Origin: Enchytraeus crypticus
Lineage: Eukaryota > Annelida > Clitellata > Enchytraeida > Enchytraeidae
Reading direction: 5' to 3'
NCBI GenBank assembly: GCA_905160935.1
Contig: CAJHZI010000520.1
Location: 456,001 to 520,000 of the forward strand
DNA: 64,000 bases
The position numbers were made by a program, and so were the translations under genes. This document shows positions 1 to 40,409 of this stretch, in pieces (positions within the stretch are counted from its first letter, which is position 1; each line of letters begins with the position of its first letter). The notes beneath the pieces are model-generated. The model did no database searches. It was not told the DNA's origin and saw nothing but the letters and a program-made list of their open reading frames with translations.

Positions 1-1074
1 AAGTTATATATGCTGTATAAATTATGTGTGTAATTTATAATATAGATATATTATATATATATATAAATATATAAAGTTAGACTACTAAAAAAATGCAGGA
101 AATTGTGAGAATTCTACCGGATTATTCAGAAGCGAATGTTAAGTCAGAACACAATTGTAAGAACCACCAAACCCGAAACCGATGGATTATCTAGTTAAAA
201 GGAAACAGGGGCGAAAAGAAAATGAATCTCGCTACTTTAATTTTAAGTATCGAAGACGAACGTCCGTTGAAAAAATGTGTAGGAGTAAGAAAAATTATCG
301 ATATTGTCAACATGTCGTTGGAGGAAGTGCAGCTATGCGCAGCTCAGGTATGTCACGTGCCCGCAAACAGCCAATGACTGACCTAGTTACATGGCATTAA
401 TCTGTAACGTCTGAAATCCGCGGTTCAATATTGACTAGAGGGAAGGTTAATGCAATACTTGTATTAAAAAACTAAAAAGCCATGTTTTCTATCAGTGGCC
501 GCAATCGAAAGAGATGTTAGTGACGGGCAAACCAAATTCAATCAGAGGAACGAAATTTTAGTAAAAAATTTTATTTTAAAATAAAAAGAGATTAAAAAAT
601 CCATCTACGTTTAATAAAAATGTCATACATTTTCAAGTGACATTACTAAAAAAGAACCTAGGTCCGAGGTGTATTAAGAATTTTTTTACACAATTTAGAC
701 TTCTCCGATGAGATTGAAATATTTTGGAAAGTTATTCCTTAGAAGGGATAATATCCAGAAAGAATCCTTATATGGGTTACACTTAAATTGGAATATATAG
801 CTTCGGAGTCCGTAATTAAAAACTAACACAAGTGTTGAAAAAATTTACATTTGATTATTTGAATATGACAAAAGTTCGATGGCTGGGTTAGGATTCCCTT
901 GCCCACAGCTCTGATGGAGGTCACTTCATCAGACCGGCTGTGCCCGCCTCAATTAGTCTGCCGGAGTCGAAGTCATTGACACCGCTGGCATCCGAGATGG
1001 AACCTGTAGAGACAATGGAAAATCTTGCAAGTCTTGAAACTTAAGTGAGCCAGAAATTGACAACTTCACTGAAA
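1..1074. other. AT-rich gene-free DNA
   Basis: No supported gene or RNA. The first 80 bp are nearly all A/T with a TA run at about 47-67. A short match to the SINE core (gaaagagatgttagtgacgg at about 508-527) may be a decayed repeat. Confidence 0.5.
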
Positions 1075-1230
1075 GCGCACGACCCGCATGAATGCAGTTG
1101 ACGCGGATTAGATAACTTCCATTCCTTGGAATTTTCATACAAAAGCAGCAATAATCGGTCCTTCCAGAGAGTAGCCCATCCACATCCTGCCCGGCGTAGC
1201 TTAACTCGTTTAGTGACGAGCGCTTAAATT
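1075..1230 (-). repeat. 5S-rRNA-headed SINE-like element, copy 1
   Basis: On the minus strand, 1145-1230 reads like the 3' two-thirds of 5S rRNA: GAGTTAAGCTACGCCGGGC, then GTGGATGGGC and CTGGAAGGACCG, where 5S has GAAGTTAAGCAACGTCGGGC, TTGGATGGGTGAC and TGGGAACACCGG. These are the A-box and C-box regions of its pol III promoter. The adjoining body (ATGGAAGTTATCTAATCCGC) is shared with the copy at 51.7 kb, which supports a SINE3-type retroposon and not an rRNA gene. Confidence 0.7.
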
Positions 1231-2381
1231 TTAATATGCTAAATGTGGTTTAATGGCGAGAAGTGTGTGTTAAATGGAATGATGGGTAATGTTGTGTTAG
1301 CGTTGAAGACTAATAGATTGAAAACGATGTGTAATTATGTTCGATATATGGTTTATTTAACATGAGGCGAAAATATAACAGGATGTATGATAATGAAGTG
1401 GCAAATGCTGACATTAAGAGACTTTTGAATTATTTTCTCATCTAACGACAAAATTCAATAAGGTCTATCAGTTTCACAAATTTCTTAGAATTGACTGTGC
1501 TATATAGATCGATAAATTATGGCACACACAGTGTGACAACAAGATCACACACACATAAACATTACCCCAAAATACAAAAATGCGAAAAAAGCGCATTGTG
1601 GTGCTTTCTTGAATGCAAACGTCCTAATGGCCTCTGCAAGTGCTTCATATTCAAGACTTGATGTGCGGTTTGCATTGAAGTCGAAGTGAAGTGTGTTTTT
1701 GAGATGAAGCGAAGGCACCTGACTCAGTCTCGAGGAAGGAGTTCTCGTCGAAGAACATTAGCTAAAGAATATGTAACTATGCCTGTGTGCGAAAGAGCCT
1801 TTGAAGCGTGGTTATTTCAGGCGATAAGTCAATTGTCAATCAATCACATAGTTAATGCAATCAATCAATCAATCGAGCAAGCAAATAAGAATTGAAAGCA
1901 ACAGTTTCAAACTAATAAAGAAACCACAACAACAATTATACATGTACCTATTAAGCAATCAATTATTTTAGTACCTCGTTAAAAAATTATGTCAATTTTT
2001 TTTATACAACTAAAAAAAATAAATCATAATTTGTTACTACCAGGAAGGTAACTCAACCCAAATCGAACTAATTGAACAGTAAGGTTCGCCGTTCATATGT
2101 TGGCATTACACTTTCTGCTTTGGAAGTTTGAGTGGCAGGGTTGGCGTCGTGATCGAATGATAATTGCCATGCTCAATCAAATGAGCTGAATATCCTAGAT
2201 ATTATTAGATTTGAAAATGAGCCTTTGAACTTTAAACCATGGGCTTGAAAGAATAAACAGTTGTGCAAAGCAGGGTTTGTAACAAACCCTTCTACCTATC
2301 TTTCCCTCTCCAATTCCCTTGATGGGACTGAATGAACCGTAGGTTGTGCGTGAAACGAGAATGTACGAAGACGGGACTCAC
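1231..2381. other. Gene-free DNA
   Basis: No coding signal beyond chance ORFs. A short CAAT tetranucleotide run lies at about 1836-1880. Confidence 0.5.
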
Positions 2382-2520
2382 CCATTGCACGCCACCGAGG
2401 TGAAACGATCCCTCAGGACTCTCTATCAAATACCAGCATCGGCCTCTGTCACGGCTGGGGAGGATGTGAGGTTTGGGGGCGACGCGGAAGGCGTGATGTT
2501 CGTGAGTTAAGTTGGCAAAA
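2382..2520 (-). CDS. Candidate orphan coding exon, product unknown
   Basis: A 139-nt GC-elevated segment bounded by an acceptor (ATGTACAG|TTTTG) and a strong donor (CAATGG|GTGAGT). The frame is phase 2 in and phase 0 out. It encodes FANLTHEHHAFRVAPKPH followed by RGRCWYLIESPEGSF and HLGGVQW. I do not recognise the protein. No neighbouring exon was found in the flanking AT-rich DNA, so it is a lone internal exon of an unknown gene, an exon relic, or chance. Confidence 0.35.
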
Positions 2521-5500
2521 CTGTACATATCATTATGGTGGCGTGTGTTGCAACAATTGTTGGAAAATTTTATATCTTGAAATGGATACGTACAGTTTCT
2601 TAATTTTAAGTAGCAGTTTGAATTTAAACAAAAATTAATGACGTAATAGTAAAACCAGTATAAGAGAAGAGTGGTAGTATTTGGCTGCTTAATATTAATA
2701 ATATTCGTCATGTTTGAACAAAAATCCTGTTGTATATGGTGCGTTAAAATGAATCTAGATGCGTCTTTACGTGTTTACCTGCTTCTTATTTACATAATAC
2801 CGTTACACTAAAAATGTACATACGGTAGGCTATGTGCTTCTTAATTACACGGCGTGTGTTTACATCTCAGTGTTATTTTTAAAAGTTCAAAATTCTAGGC
2901 AATGGAAGATCATAAGTAAAGCGGACTACATGCCAAATTAGCGATCAAATTACAACGAGTCTGAATGGTACATTTGAGAAGTAATAACACAAAGAACACA
3001 ATCAACACAAAAACTGATAAGGCACGATAACTGTTGGAATGCTAGCATACCGGGGGTCCGAACGTCCTTTCTTAGGCTATTGTTACTATGACCAAGATAC
3101 CTTTACCTTGTGTGTGAGAGTTACCTTGCCGGTAATATTGTTATACTTCGGTAATATTCTGTTGTAACCCATTATAGTTTTGGTTTAGTTGCATTGATTG
3201 GGCAATGATTTATTAACTATGGTCTAGCGCTACCGGTAAGTATTAATTAGTAGTAGGTCTTCTTTTAGGTTGCTTAGATTTATCTTGGTTCTGCTTTGTC
3301 TTTGAGCTATCACTGAAATATCTCTCTTTGTCCTTCTTCTCTGGTTTGAAACCGGATGCTTAATTGAATTGATATTCTTTAGCTTTTATTTAAAAATATC
3401 AAGTGAAATTTTAACACTTGTTTAGTTTTAATATGCGGACTCAGAAGCTAATATTCCACTTTAGAGGGTAATCCCATTAGGCATTCCTTCGGGAGTATTA
3501 TCACTAGTAGCACTCGTAAAAGTTGACTTAATACAGCAGCACCTAAAGGAACTGAGTCCGAGTCCGAGTCGTAGAGAGGAAGCAATCACGTCGCAGATTT
3601 GAGTCATAGAGTTAGTAGTCACTTGAGAGGTGACGTTAGGTCAAACATGACACGGTACATAGAAAGTTTTAGTTCGGATATGTATTTTGTATGTTGAGGT
3701 TGTGATATGTTAGAATATCATTAACTGTGTGTAATTATGATGTTTACGAAATGTAGTATTAATGAGATGCGTGAATTGAAATGTATGTGCTATTAAATAT
3801 AATATGTTACATGTTAGAACTCGTGTGGTTCTGTAGCGTGGAGATAATTATTAGAATTGCGTTAATAGATACCACCTCCCCCGGCCAGGACAACCCTTAG
3901 TCTTCGGGAACCTTCCAAAGGGACAACGATAAGCAAAGCCAGCGGTAAACAAGCCATGAAGAATCATATAACGAGAAATTACAAGGTAATACAGACCGAT
4001 TCGGTATTTTATGTAGCAGAAAAAAGTATAAACACTGTATTGTTTTCATTAAATTTCACTTGTGTCGCCTATTTAGGGGAATTATCGGTATTTGATGTAG
4101 AAGTAGGCTTAACGAGGGTGTCAAAATTGGGTCACGATCTTTAGAATGAAAATCGTGCTGCGTCGTTTTACTATCATGTGTTTTGTATCTATAAATAGGA
4201 CAGTAGGAAAAGCATAAGGACTCGCTCCGGATTGATTGTTCATGATTAGCGACATTCACAGGCGTCTGCTAATGGAATCGAACTCAAGGGTAGCATCAAC
4301 GAAGTAATCAACTGCCGAAAGCTGCCACGCCTTTACTAATCCATTTACAGTCAATACAAAACCCATGTCGAAGCGAGCAATGAGGACTCGGACGCATAAA
4401 TGTGCCAATAGCTAAATAGACTTATAAAGTTACAAGAAATTAGAGCTAAAGATACAAACAACAGAATTAGAGTTGTTCGTCGTCATGCACACGGAGCTAG
4501 AATACCCAATCCGATGAGCGATGTGGGGCCTACAACACGGTGCAAAGCCAAAATCGAGAGTTCGTTTCGAGGAAGAAGGTACAGGGAAATAGAGATTGTA
4601 CGTTTGTTGTCTCAGTTCAGGTGCAATAGGTGAATAGGAAAGATCAGAGGGAGAGCCTTCAGCCGTCTGCGAAACTGTACTTTCAGCCGGAAAGGATGTC
4701 AAGAGGAAAAGTGAGGGGGTGCGCAAAGTTGAAGACGTGAATCCAGATCTGTTGGAACAGTGTGCTGCAAGGAGCGAGGAGGGGAGTGGTCGAAGGAACA
4801 ATCTTAGATGCTGCGCCACCTGGTGCACTGTATTGATAATTCTTTCAAGTCAACGCGTAATTGAATTTTATATCGTAAATTATGTGGATTGACCCCAATG
4901 CCCAAACGTGTTGTATTTTAGTTATTAATCCTCATTAGGTTAAGGAAGTTAAGATATATATGACGCGTTAGCGTAAAGTTTTAAATGTTGAGGCCCAATG
5001 AGGACTAAATTATCCAAAAGGTAACACTCATTATGAATTATGTAGACGAACTAGTACGGTCTTAAAGCGACTTCATATATTATAGTATATTATTTCATAA
5101 TAATCAGCATAAGAGAATTCCATATATTACAATAATTATATAATAATAATGATATAATCTGACGTTCATTTATTGCATCCTTCTTCTGAAAACTGCTTCA
5201 CGAGATATTATTTGTCAAACCATTCCAAGTGCCGTATTTTTGTCGCATGATTACATACCTTGTGTTTAAGCCCATATTCGTTCAAACATATGTTAGTCTA
5301 AATTATGATGCCCATTTTGTCACCCGTGGTTAGTAGGTCCTTCAATACATGCAGAGCTTTGTCTATTGCCTGTAAGGAATTCTAAAGTCCTGTCGAGCTT
5401 TTAAGACTTTGTATAATATTATGTTTCTCTCCAAGAAAATCAAAATGACTATTGTAACTTCGAATGAAATAGCCTTTATATTCATTACGTTCTAAGGATT

Positions 5501-6639
5501 AAAATGTTTACTAGATTCAATAGCTAATCTTGCAGTAGTTATTACTAACTATCAATTACAATGATTACTGTTGATTCCAATTACAAAAGTTATGATTAAT
5601 AATATATACTGATTTAATAGATAATTAAGGATTCAAGAAGATAGAAGATTAATAATAGTCATAATGATTAAAAAACTGTTAGCTCGGTTTCAGTTGGACC
5701 AAAATATTGTCTCAGTTGATGTTCCAAGCTCGTTACACCGCTATGCGCCTTCGACCATCTAATAACCTATAAGATCTGCTTGTTCATTAATTAAGCAATT
5801 TCTAATAATTATTTCAATAACAAATTATAGCACAGATAATTAGACAAATAAACGTGAGTATGATATTCAGTTACTTTTTCAAACACGGTACAGTACTAGA
5901 TACAGGATACGCTACAGTACTTGCCGCTATTAAAGCAAGAGTATTTTAAAAGTATTTTTATTACAACAATGCAGAACAAGTTAAAGCCAGTCGTGCCTGA
6001 ATAATTACATGTTCTAATACAAATTAATCATGCTGTTTCAAGAACACGATCTCTGTAAAAATTTACAATATCATGTAAAGCAGTTCATTACGGGTCTGTT
6101 TCTGCCTCAACATTTTACAGTCAGAGGAGGATCCGGGTTCGAACCCTCAGCGCATGAACCTGGGAAAGCACCCGCTACAATTAAGACAACGCTAAAAACC
6201 CAGTTATTCATATATGCAAGATATCCATTGAGTAGCATCTAACACAATGAATTAACCACCCCATCAATTCTTTCCTAGTAGATTGACAGCGAGTAAATTA
6301 AAACGGTAAACCGTTATATTGAAATATCAAATTTAACAGTCCGGAATGCTTGAGATTTTACATCTTTCATTCTTCCGCGAATTGAATCTCCGAACTCAGG
6401 CATAGCATTTGAAAATTCAAGACGGGCGTTCTTATCTCTATTACAAAAAACGATTACATTCCACTATGTACTACAATGCATTGAATAATTACAGAGTCCT
6501 CTCTCTTTCTGAATATTATGTTTGTAATATGTGTTTTTTCTTTCTTGATTGGCCCAACTTCGAGGTAAGTGTTTCAGAGCCAAGTATTGACTCATTCACC
6601 TGAATATCTGAAAATCTTAATCCATTAATAGTAATGGAT
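2521..6639. other. Gene-free DNA
   Basis: AT-rich sequence without a supported gene. About 4560-4820 is more GC-balanced and has open frames on both strands, but no splice structure or family match. A tRNA-like B-box (gggttcgaaccc at 6137-6148) suggests a decayed SINE head. Confidence 0.45.
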
Positions 6640-7080
6640 CAACTTCAGGGTTCATGAAGTAGGCTCTTACTCCAGCGCTAATGACCATGGTTCATTCTTC
6701 AGAGCTCATGACACAATGGTCATACTTCAGCGTTCATGACGTGACTTTCGTCACGATTAAGACAAAAATTTTGGTTTACTTCAGCGCTCATGTCCAATGG
6801 CTCTCTACTTCAGAGTTCATGACAGTGGCTCTACTCAACACTCATGACAAGGGTTTTTATCGCGTTATGCCAATGGGTCTATTCAGCGTTAATGACAGTT
6901 CTTCGTTTTTCAGCGCTAGACAGTGGTTATATTGCAAACACTCAGGCCAATGGGCGCTTACATTCAAGCGCTTAAGGACAATGTTCATACGCAGATCTCA
7001 GACAATGGTTCAAACTTTAGATCTCAAGACCAGGGGCATACTTCTCGCTCATGACACCAGGTCTTACTCCGCCCCATGAT
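6640..7080. repeat. Degenerate ~31-bp tandem repeat
   Basis: About 14 diverged copies of a unit like cttcagcgctcatgacaatg followed by a variable portion. It is stop-poor on the plus strand, which explains a 132-residue open frame there; the frame has no protein-like conservation. Confidence 0.7.
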
Positions 7081-8780
7081 CTAATTACGATAGGAGTATG
7101 ATTAATCAATGAAAAAATGAGACCAGAAACCTACGGCATGACCACCCTTCTCTTCCGTTCAGTTTTTTCTGATATTTTTCTCTATTCTTTACTTGGTTAA
7201 GCAAAATAGCCATAAGCAGCTATTTGTAAATACCATTTTGGGACATAATCACTTAGCTATGTTATAACTCGTAAAATTTGAATTACAGAACAACAATACA
7301 AATGCCTCAAGATTTAGTAATGGTACGGTATAAAAGGGTACACGAATGGCATATTAAATATTTTAAGATTATTACAGTTTAATGCAGGACAAAACGCATC
7401 ACAAAAGGTTATAACGTGGTTGCGTCATAAATTTTTCAAATCAGCTAAAACCGAGAAATGACCCAAAATGACAAGAATATGCAGCATTGATGATTTGTTC
7501 ACAAAAAATGAAATGATGACGAAGTCTCAATATGTGACATATTTTTGAACGTGATCATAGGGCCGGGGCAATGAGGACATTAAACCACACGATTTCAGGT
7601 TGGATGGTTGACAGAACAAAGGCGGTTCAACAATATCCATAAATAGCGCCTTGGTTAAAAACACTTGGCAGAAAAACTATCCACGCTTTCTATACAGGGG
7701 TAAGTTATATCGAGTTATAACTGTATTAACGACATCAAGTTTTAAAAAATATCACAAAATACATAAGAAGTATCACGAGTGTCTCAGAGAATAGCTGAAA
7801 TGAGTACTCAGGATGGTGGGCAATAGAGAAGAAATAAGATGGTATCAAATCTTTCTGCGCATTCAGATCTAGTCGTAAGAGGCGATAAGTTTGAGAGACT
7901 AAAGCACTTGACGATCAGCAGGAGAGAAAAGCTTATTTTTATTATTTTTATACCTCTTAAAAGCGTACAATATGCTTCTAGCTTCGTAATGGCATCACTT
8001 TGGACATGATCCGACGAAGTGATCATAATCAAACGAACATACATCATGACTGTATGTCTTGAGATACCGTTGTCATTAAACATGTGTGGGACAAATATAG
8101 AGTAGTACGAAACTACAGATCACTATATACTGCATAAGCCGCCTGTCAATGAAAGGCCATTCGCTGCCTGAAAGGGAAAACGAACCAGCAATGTCAGATC
8201 AGAGATAAGGTTACGTCCATATTCCCACCCCGGGTAGCGGTTGAGTAGGAAACAACAGTGTGTAGTAGGATTCTGAATCAGGTAGTTCCTCTATCCGGAA
8301 CAATTCTAGAAGTGGATCTAGACAGGCGGATCTTCGCAATGCTTTTAGGAGCCCAAGAGATCAACATAGGGGTCAAATATCTTTCATACCATTTTCATGG
8401 AAATTATGATATCATATAGATTGTCTTTGGGTCTAAAAAGCTTATATTTGCCCCAATCTATCGTTACTATGTTTTCCTATAATTAAATTTATCTTTTCTG
8501 GAGGCTATGTTTAAAAATTTAGGTTAGTCATTTAAAATCGAATTTAGGCTAAGAAGTCTTCTAAATAGTTAATAGAAATAGTCATTTGAACGTTGAGTTA
8601 ATATAAATTTATTCGTTATGACTTGTAATGACATATTATAGCTTTTTCAATCTAAAACACTACCTTGTCTCTCATATCCAGTAGATTCGCAAGAAAATCA
8701 CGTTAAACGTTTGGCTCTTCTCGGTCTATCGTTCCTAATTTTAGCAAGAAGCTATATGAGTAAATTATAAATAAAACTAC
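7081..8780. other. Gene-free DNA
   Basis: No gene, RNA or clear repeat recognised. Confidence 0.45.
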
Positions 8781-8875
8781 ACGAACACGCGCACGCGCAC
8801 ACACGCGCACGGCGCACAACCGCGCACACACACGCACGCGACACGCACACACACAACTGTAAACACACGGCATCA
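8781..8875. repeat. CA/CG alternating purine-pyrimidine tract
   Basis: Almost continuous alternation of C with A or G (acgcgcacgcgcacacacgc and similar) for about 90 bp. It is markedly CpG-rich compared with its surroundings. Confidence 0.8.
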
Positions 8876-10600
8876 TACTGCACACCACGGACATAATGCA
8901 ATTAAACACACAAGACATTCTAAATAGAAGAAAAAATACCGCGAATAGCAAAAGCAGATGAAATAAGTTATTTATTGAAAGAACATAGGTTGTACTATAA
9001 TGAAAGGTACAGGCAATTCACAATAAAAAAGCTAATCCGCATTCCTGTCGTTACATCTCAAGGATACAGTCCGAGTGATCGGCAGGGATTTGCAACACCC
9101 AGATCTAGCTTAGCAGGCAGGGAATTCTACCAACATCTACCATTCAACCGGTAACGGTACAATAGTGTACAACGGTTTCAGTGTCACGTCTATAGTAAGA
9201 GTCATAGTTTCTCTTACAAAGCATACAGAAATCGCAATTACAACTACATTAATAAAGCAACCGATTTGATATGACCTGGTTTATCTAATTATCAGTTGAG
9301 CCAAATGACATAATTTCTTTCAGGTAGTCAAATTCTATAACTCCTCTATAATAACCACAGCTATGATCAAGCAGATTAACTTCAGAGGTTTCTCTAAAAA
9401 ATCTCTTAAAAGAGAATTTTCAAAAATGTTTTAAATGCTGCAAGTGAATGATCCACATTTCTACGTGATCCTTTATACTTCGTCATTGAAGGAGTAAACA
9501 TCCACGCAAATGTGGAATGAAGAGGAACAGTGGAAGAAGAGGAAGAGTGGAGGCGCTCTGCGCAATGGACTGCAGGAGACAGTGCACAAAGACAGATGAG
9601 AGAGATGCAGAATATATGTTAGCATCGAAACTAGTCAAACTAGCCGGAGACAAAGATGTTACTACAACTCACAACATTTGTTAATATTAACAGTGTTCGG
9701 AAATCACAAACTCTGCACAATATTCTTAGATAAAAGAAATTTACAACTCTAGACAGGTTTTCTGTCACCCCAAATTTAATATTATACGTAAGAGGAGGGT
9801 GCATATGCTCAAAACCTAGCACCACATACACGCAGGCATCTACGCAGCATAAAGACGCTTAAATAGCAGGAAAAAAAAAACAGGAATACGGCCTCCTGGT
9901 AAGGTAATGCACGCATTGACGAAGGCACAGGTTCTCAGTCACCGTACAAAATATCGAAAATCTGTCCACAACAAAACGTTCTAGTAATCCTCCTCAAGCG
10001 ATCATCAACAGAATGCAGTTCTAAAAATGAAATTACTACGACAATAGGGCAGATGTTCAGAGGGCTGCATTCGCTAGTTGGAACAATATGGCCTTGAGGG
10101 TGCGAAACAGGCGTTAACCACCCAGCAGACACATAGATAGCAAAAATTAGATTAGTCGGTTAGAGGCAAAACTGTAAAATTAAAACGTACGTGGCGGGTA
10201 TGCTTGTACGGATTGACTTCTCTACTTAATTAAATTTTTAATTTAATTTTTTTAAAGTTGTGATTTGTAAAAAATTTAATTTAATTTAAATCTACGAGCT
10301 AAGCGATTAAGTTGAATTGAAGAGACAATAAAAGAATATCCATGATTCTCGTTATTATACAAGTGTTTGATTTTTTTTGGTTTTTGTAAAATATGACAGA
10401 TCCATGCACGTACGCAAAAAGGGAATTCAATTCAAACGGTGAGTCCTTATGCTACACAAAACGTCTACTATATCATATTACAGTTTTGCTTTAACCACAA
10501 TATTCGCCTGATTCAGTACTAAAGAAATTATTATATCTACAATGCCGAATGAGCCTAAAGCGTTTTACTAAATACACATAACAACTAAATAAAGTTTCTC
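8876..10600. other. Gene-free DNA downstream of PMCA
   Basis: No supported coding region. A purine-rich patch lies at about 9515-9600 and A/T homopolymer runs at 10230-10290. Confidence 0.45.
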
Positions 10601-10606
10601 TTTATT
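10601..10606 (-). terminator. Poly(A) signal AATAAA for PMCA
   Basis: AATAAA on the minus strand, 131 nt after the PMCA stop codon; a short 3' UTR of about 150 nt is implied. It is a single canonical hexamer in AT-rich DNA, so chance occurrence is possible. Confidence 0.5.
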
Positions 10607-10736
10607 CACACGCAGTTGTCGAACTAAATCCACAAGAAATTCAAACATTATATCATTCAGATGCTGCATTACGAATAATCCGGTCCTGCTTTTAGAATGA
10701 GACATGCATTCCACGTGCTGATTGGTGGATAAGTTG

Positions 10737-37924
<27,188 letters not shown>

Positions 37925-40030
37925 CTTCAATTCTCTCTCTCTCTTCTGGATCCCTTGGAAACCCCGAAACCTTAAATCTTTAACTATTCCAAGCAACCTA
38001 AATCCCTGCCGCTAAACAGAATGAAATCGAGGTTGTAGAGCTAATGTTATCTCATAAAAGTAATTGTTTTTGTCGTCCAGTCTATGAAATTTTCTATATG
38101 AAATTTAGTTTCAACCAAAACCCCTGATGAAAAATTGAATGTACACCAGATTCTGTCTCATGAGGCTATGCAGCAATTTTTCTCAGAGATAGATATCACT
38201 GCGTACGTTAGAATTCAGTGGACAGAGATGTTTATATATTTATATATAAACAACCAGAATTTACTAAATCAGCAGTATTGCCACGTGTTTATTTAAAACG
38301 TGATGGCTACTCCATTTAGCTATATATTGCTTTACTATATTTAATAGAATCGATCCTAAATTAGAGCAGTAAAAGTTATTTTAGTTTTACTAGATTATTT
38401 ATCTCTAGTATTTTATTCAGGTTAGACTGTTTGTATATGCGGCTGATACAGCCCTTATGTAGTGTACTCCTACAGTGCTAATTTCGTTTCATTGTACTTC
38501 TTTATCACTAATGACGAACTGAAAATACAAAACATCAACATTTTAATTAATTATCCCACTATTAAGACATTTGACAATTTCAAAAGCAGAACGTATTCGT
38601 AAAAGGCGACTAACTTAGCAATTGAAGTTCTAACTTAATAAATGGTCAGGCTTTCTCTTAGTAAATGTAAACATAATTTGAATTGTGAATTAAGATATTT
38701 AAATTTAAATATCTTAGACAGGAACGTCTCTTTTTCAACAAATTTCTCACCGCATCAAAAAAAGATATATTTTGCACATTTAGAATAGGTTTAGACGTTG
38801 GGCATAACTTGCAAGCAGGCTTGTTCACTAGTGTCCTAACAGATGAATCAAACCGCATATATGAAGGTCGAAATCTGTGTCTAAGGTATTACAACAGAAA
38901 AAAACACAAATTGGATAGCTTCGGCAATAAATTAAATTAATAATTTATAAAATTAAACAAATTCAGATTTACATACTAATTTATACACTACATTTGATCA
39001 TTTATACCAATACGTATGCAATTTTGTTGCAACACGTTTATTAATTAATAGAACTTTTATTAATTGATATCATGTGTAATTAGCATCAGATACTTCACTG
39101 CTCGCACAATAACAAGCACGTGCTATTATGCGCATAAACAGAGTTCAAAAGCTTCTAAAATCATCAAATTTGGCCAAGCTAACTTGAGTCTGCACTAAAT
39201 CGGTGAAAATCATAACCTTACTAATTCTCCCAACTGGTTAGTCTATGAAGTGCTCAATATTATGGATCAGACAGTTCCCAGCAAACCATGGGTAGGAATT
39301 TGTTCCTTTTATATATTTAGTTATTTATTTATTATTTACTTATTTATTTATTTGTTACAGTCACTGGGGACTGAAGTGTGTGACTCCACATGTAATCTAT
39401 CCTCATGTAATCTACCTGTATGTGATACACAAATCGTTACTCGAATTATCGGTCTAATATTTAAACCATATGAATTCGATTATCCCGTTCCGAGCTAAGC
39501 TAATGACTTCTGAGCGCACAGAGCAAATGTTGAAATTGAAACAAGAAAAAAAAACAATTCATCGACCCTAATGTACTTCTGTTAAGCAAAAACCTGACTA
39601 CGTGCATTTAGCATTGAATAGAAGCTTTGGAAACCAATGAGAAATCACCTAAATGTCCATATTTTCTTCCCGCCAATGAGTACAATAGCATTCTGTTGAG
39701 GTACATCAATTTCGACAATATGACGAGCACTGTATTGATCCATAAATCAGCATATGGTTAATTTCTGAGCGAAACACAGACCGTTGGTAGGAATATATGC
39801 CTTAATAGCGCCAATATGCTGAATACTAGCAAAATAGTCATAGCAGTGCTAACTGGAATAATTAGGGCGACTAAACCGATGCCGAATGACAACTATGTAG
39901 ATCAAGATAAAATAAACCAGTATAATAAGACTCCATTATATAACTTCATATGAAATTAATAGAACTATAAATATTCTTAGAAAAGATCCTATCGGCAGGT
40001 CCAAGCCATAACTTTCAAACCCTACTGACT
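37925..40030. other. Upstream of PMCA: no promoter or gene recognised
   Basis: AT-rich. Minus-strand sequence 5' of the ATG includes TTCTGTTTAG near 38020, which could be an acceptor for a 5'-UTR exon. No TATA box or CpG cluster stands out. Confidence 0.4.
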
Positions 40031-40160
40031 TTCTGGCTAGAGTCAGTGGTGACGTAGGTAAAATACTCGATCAGTATATGCGAGGTTCAAATCCTGGGCT
40101 CGCCCGTCACTGACATCGCTTTCGAGTGAGGAAACTGACATTAAACTTAGCTTTACCAGC
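40031..40160 (+). repeat. tRNA-headed SINE, copy 2
   Basis: tctggctagagtcagtggtg, gatcagtatatgcg, aggttcaaatcctgggctcg (B box), ccgtcactgacatcgctttc, gagtgaggaaactgac. Near full length. Confidence 0.85.
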
Positions 40161-40409
40161 ATTTTCTAAATCACTCAAACTGCAGCAATATAGAGTAGGA
40201 CACGTGCGAGCCTACCTGATGTTATGTGCGTACAGATAAAACACGAGAAATCAATATAAGCCTTTCTTGCACCCGCTCCTAGCTATCACATCCCGGGCCA
40301 CCCCCCTACAACCCCCCCCCCGTCCAAAGCGATTAATTTAGATTCAAAAAGCACGTATATTGTTCACATTGTAGCTCAGATATGGTGTCAGACGCTGGAG
40401 TGGGTAGCA

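Noticed and set aside
953..1183. 76-codon ORF on the minus strand
   Set aside because: It overlaps the 5S-like SINE and its body; no independent coding evidence.
4430..4828. 132-codon minus-strand ORF and an overlapping plus-strand Lys/Glu-rich frame
   Set aside because: GC-balanced segment with open frames on both strands but no recognised family or splice sites; left as unassigned sequence.
38658..38858. 66-codon minus-strand ORF with NKPACKLCP
   Set aside because: Too short and no family recognised; AT-rich context makes chance likely.
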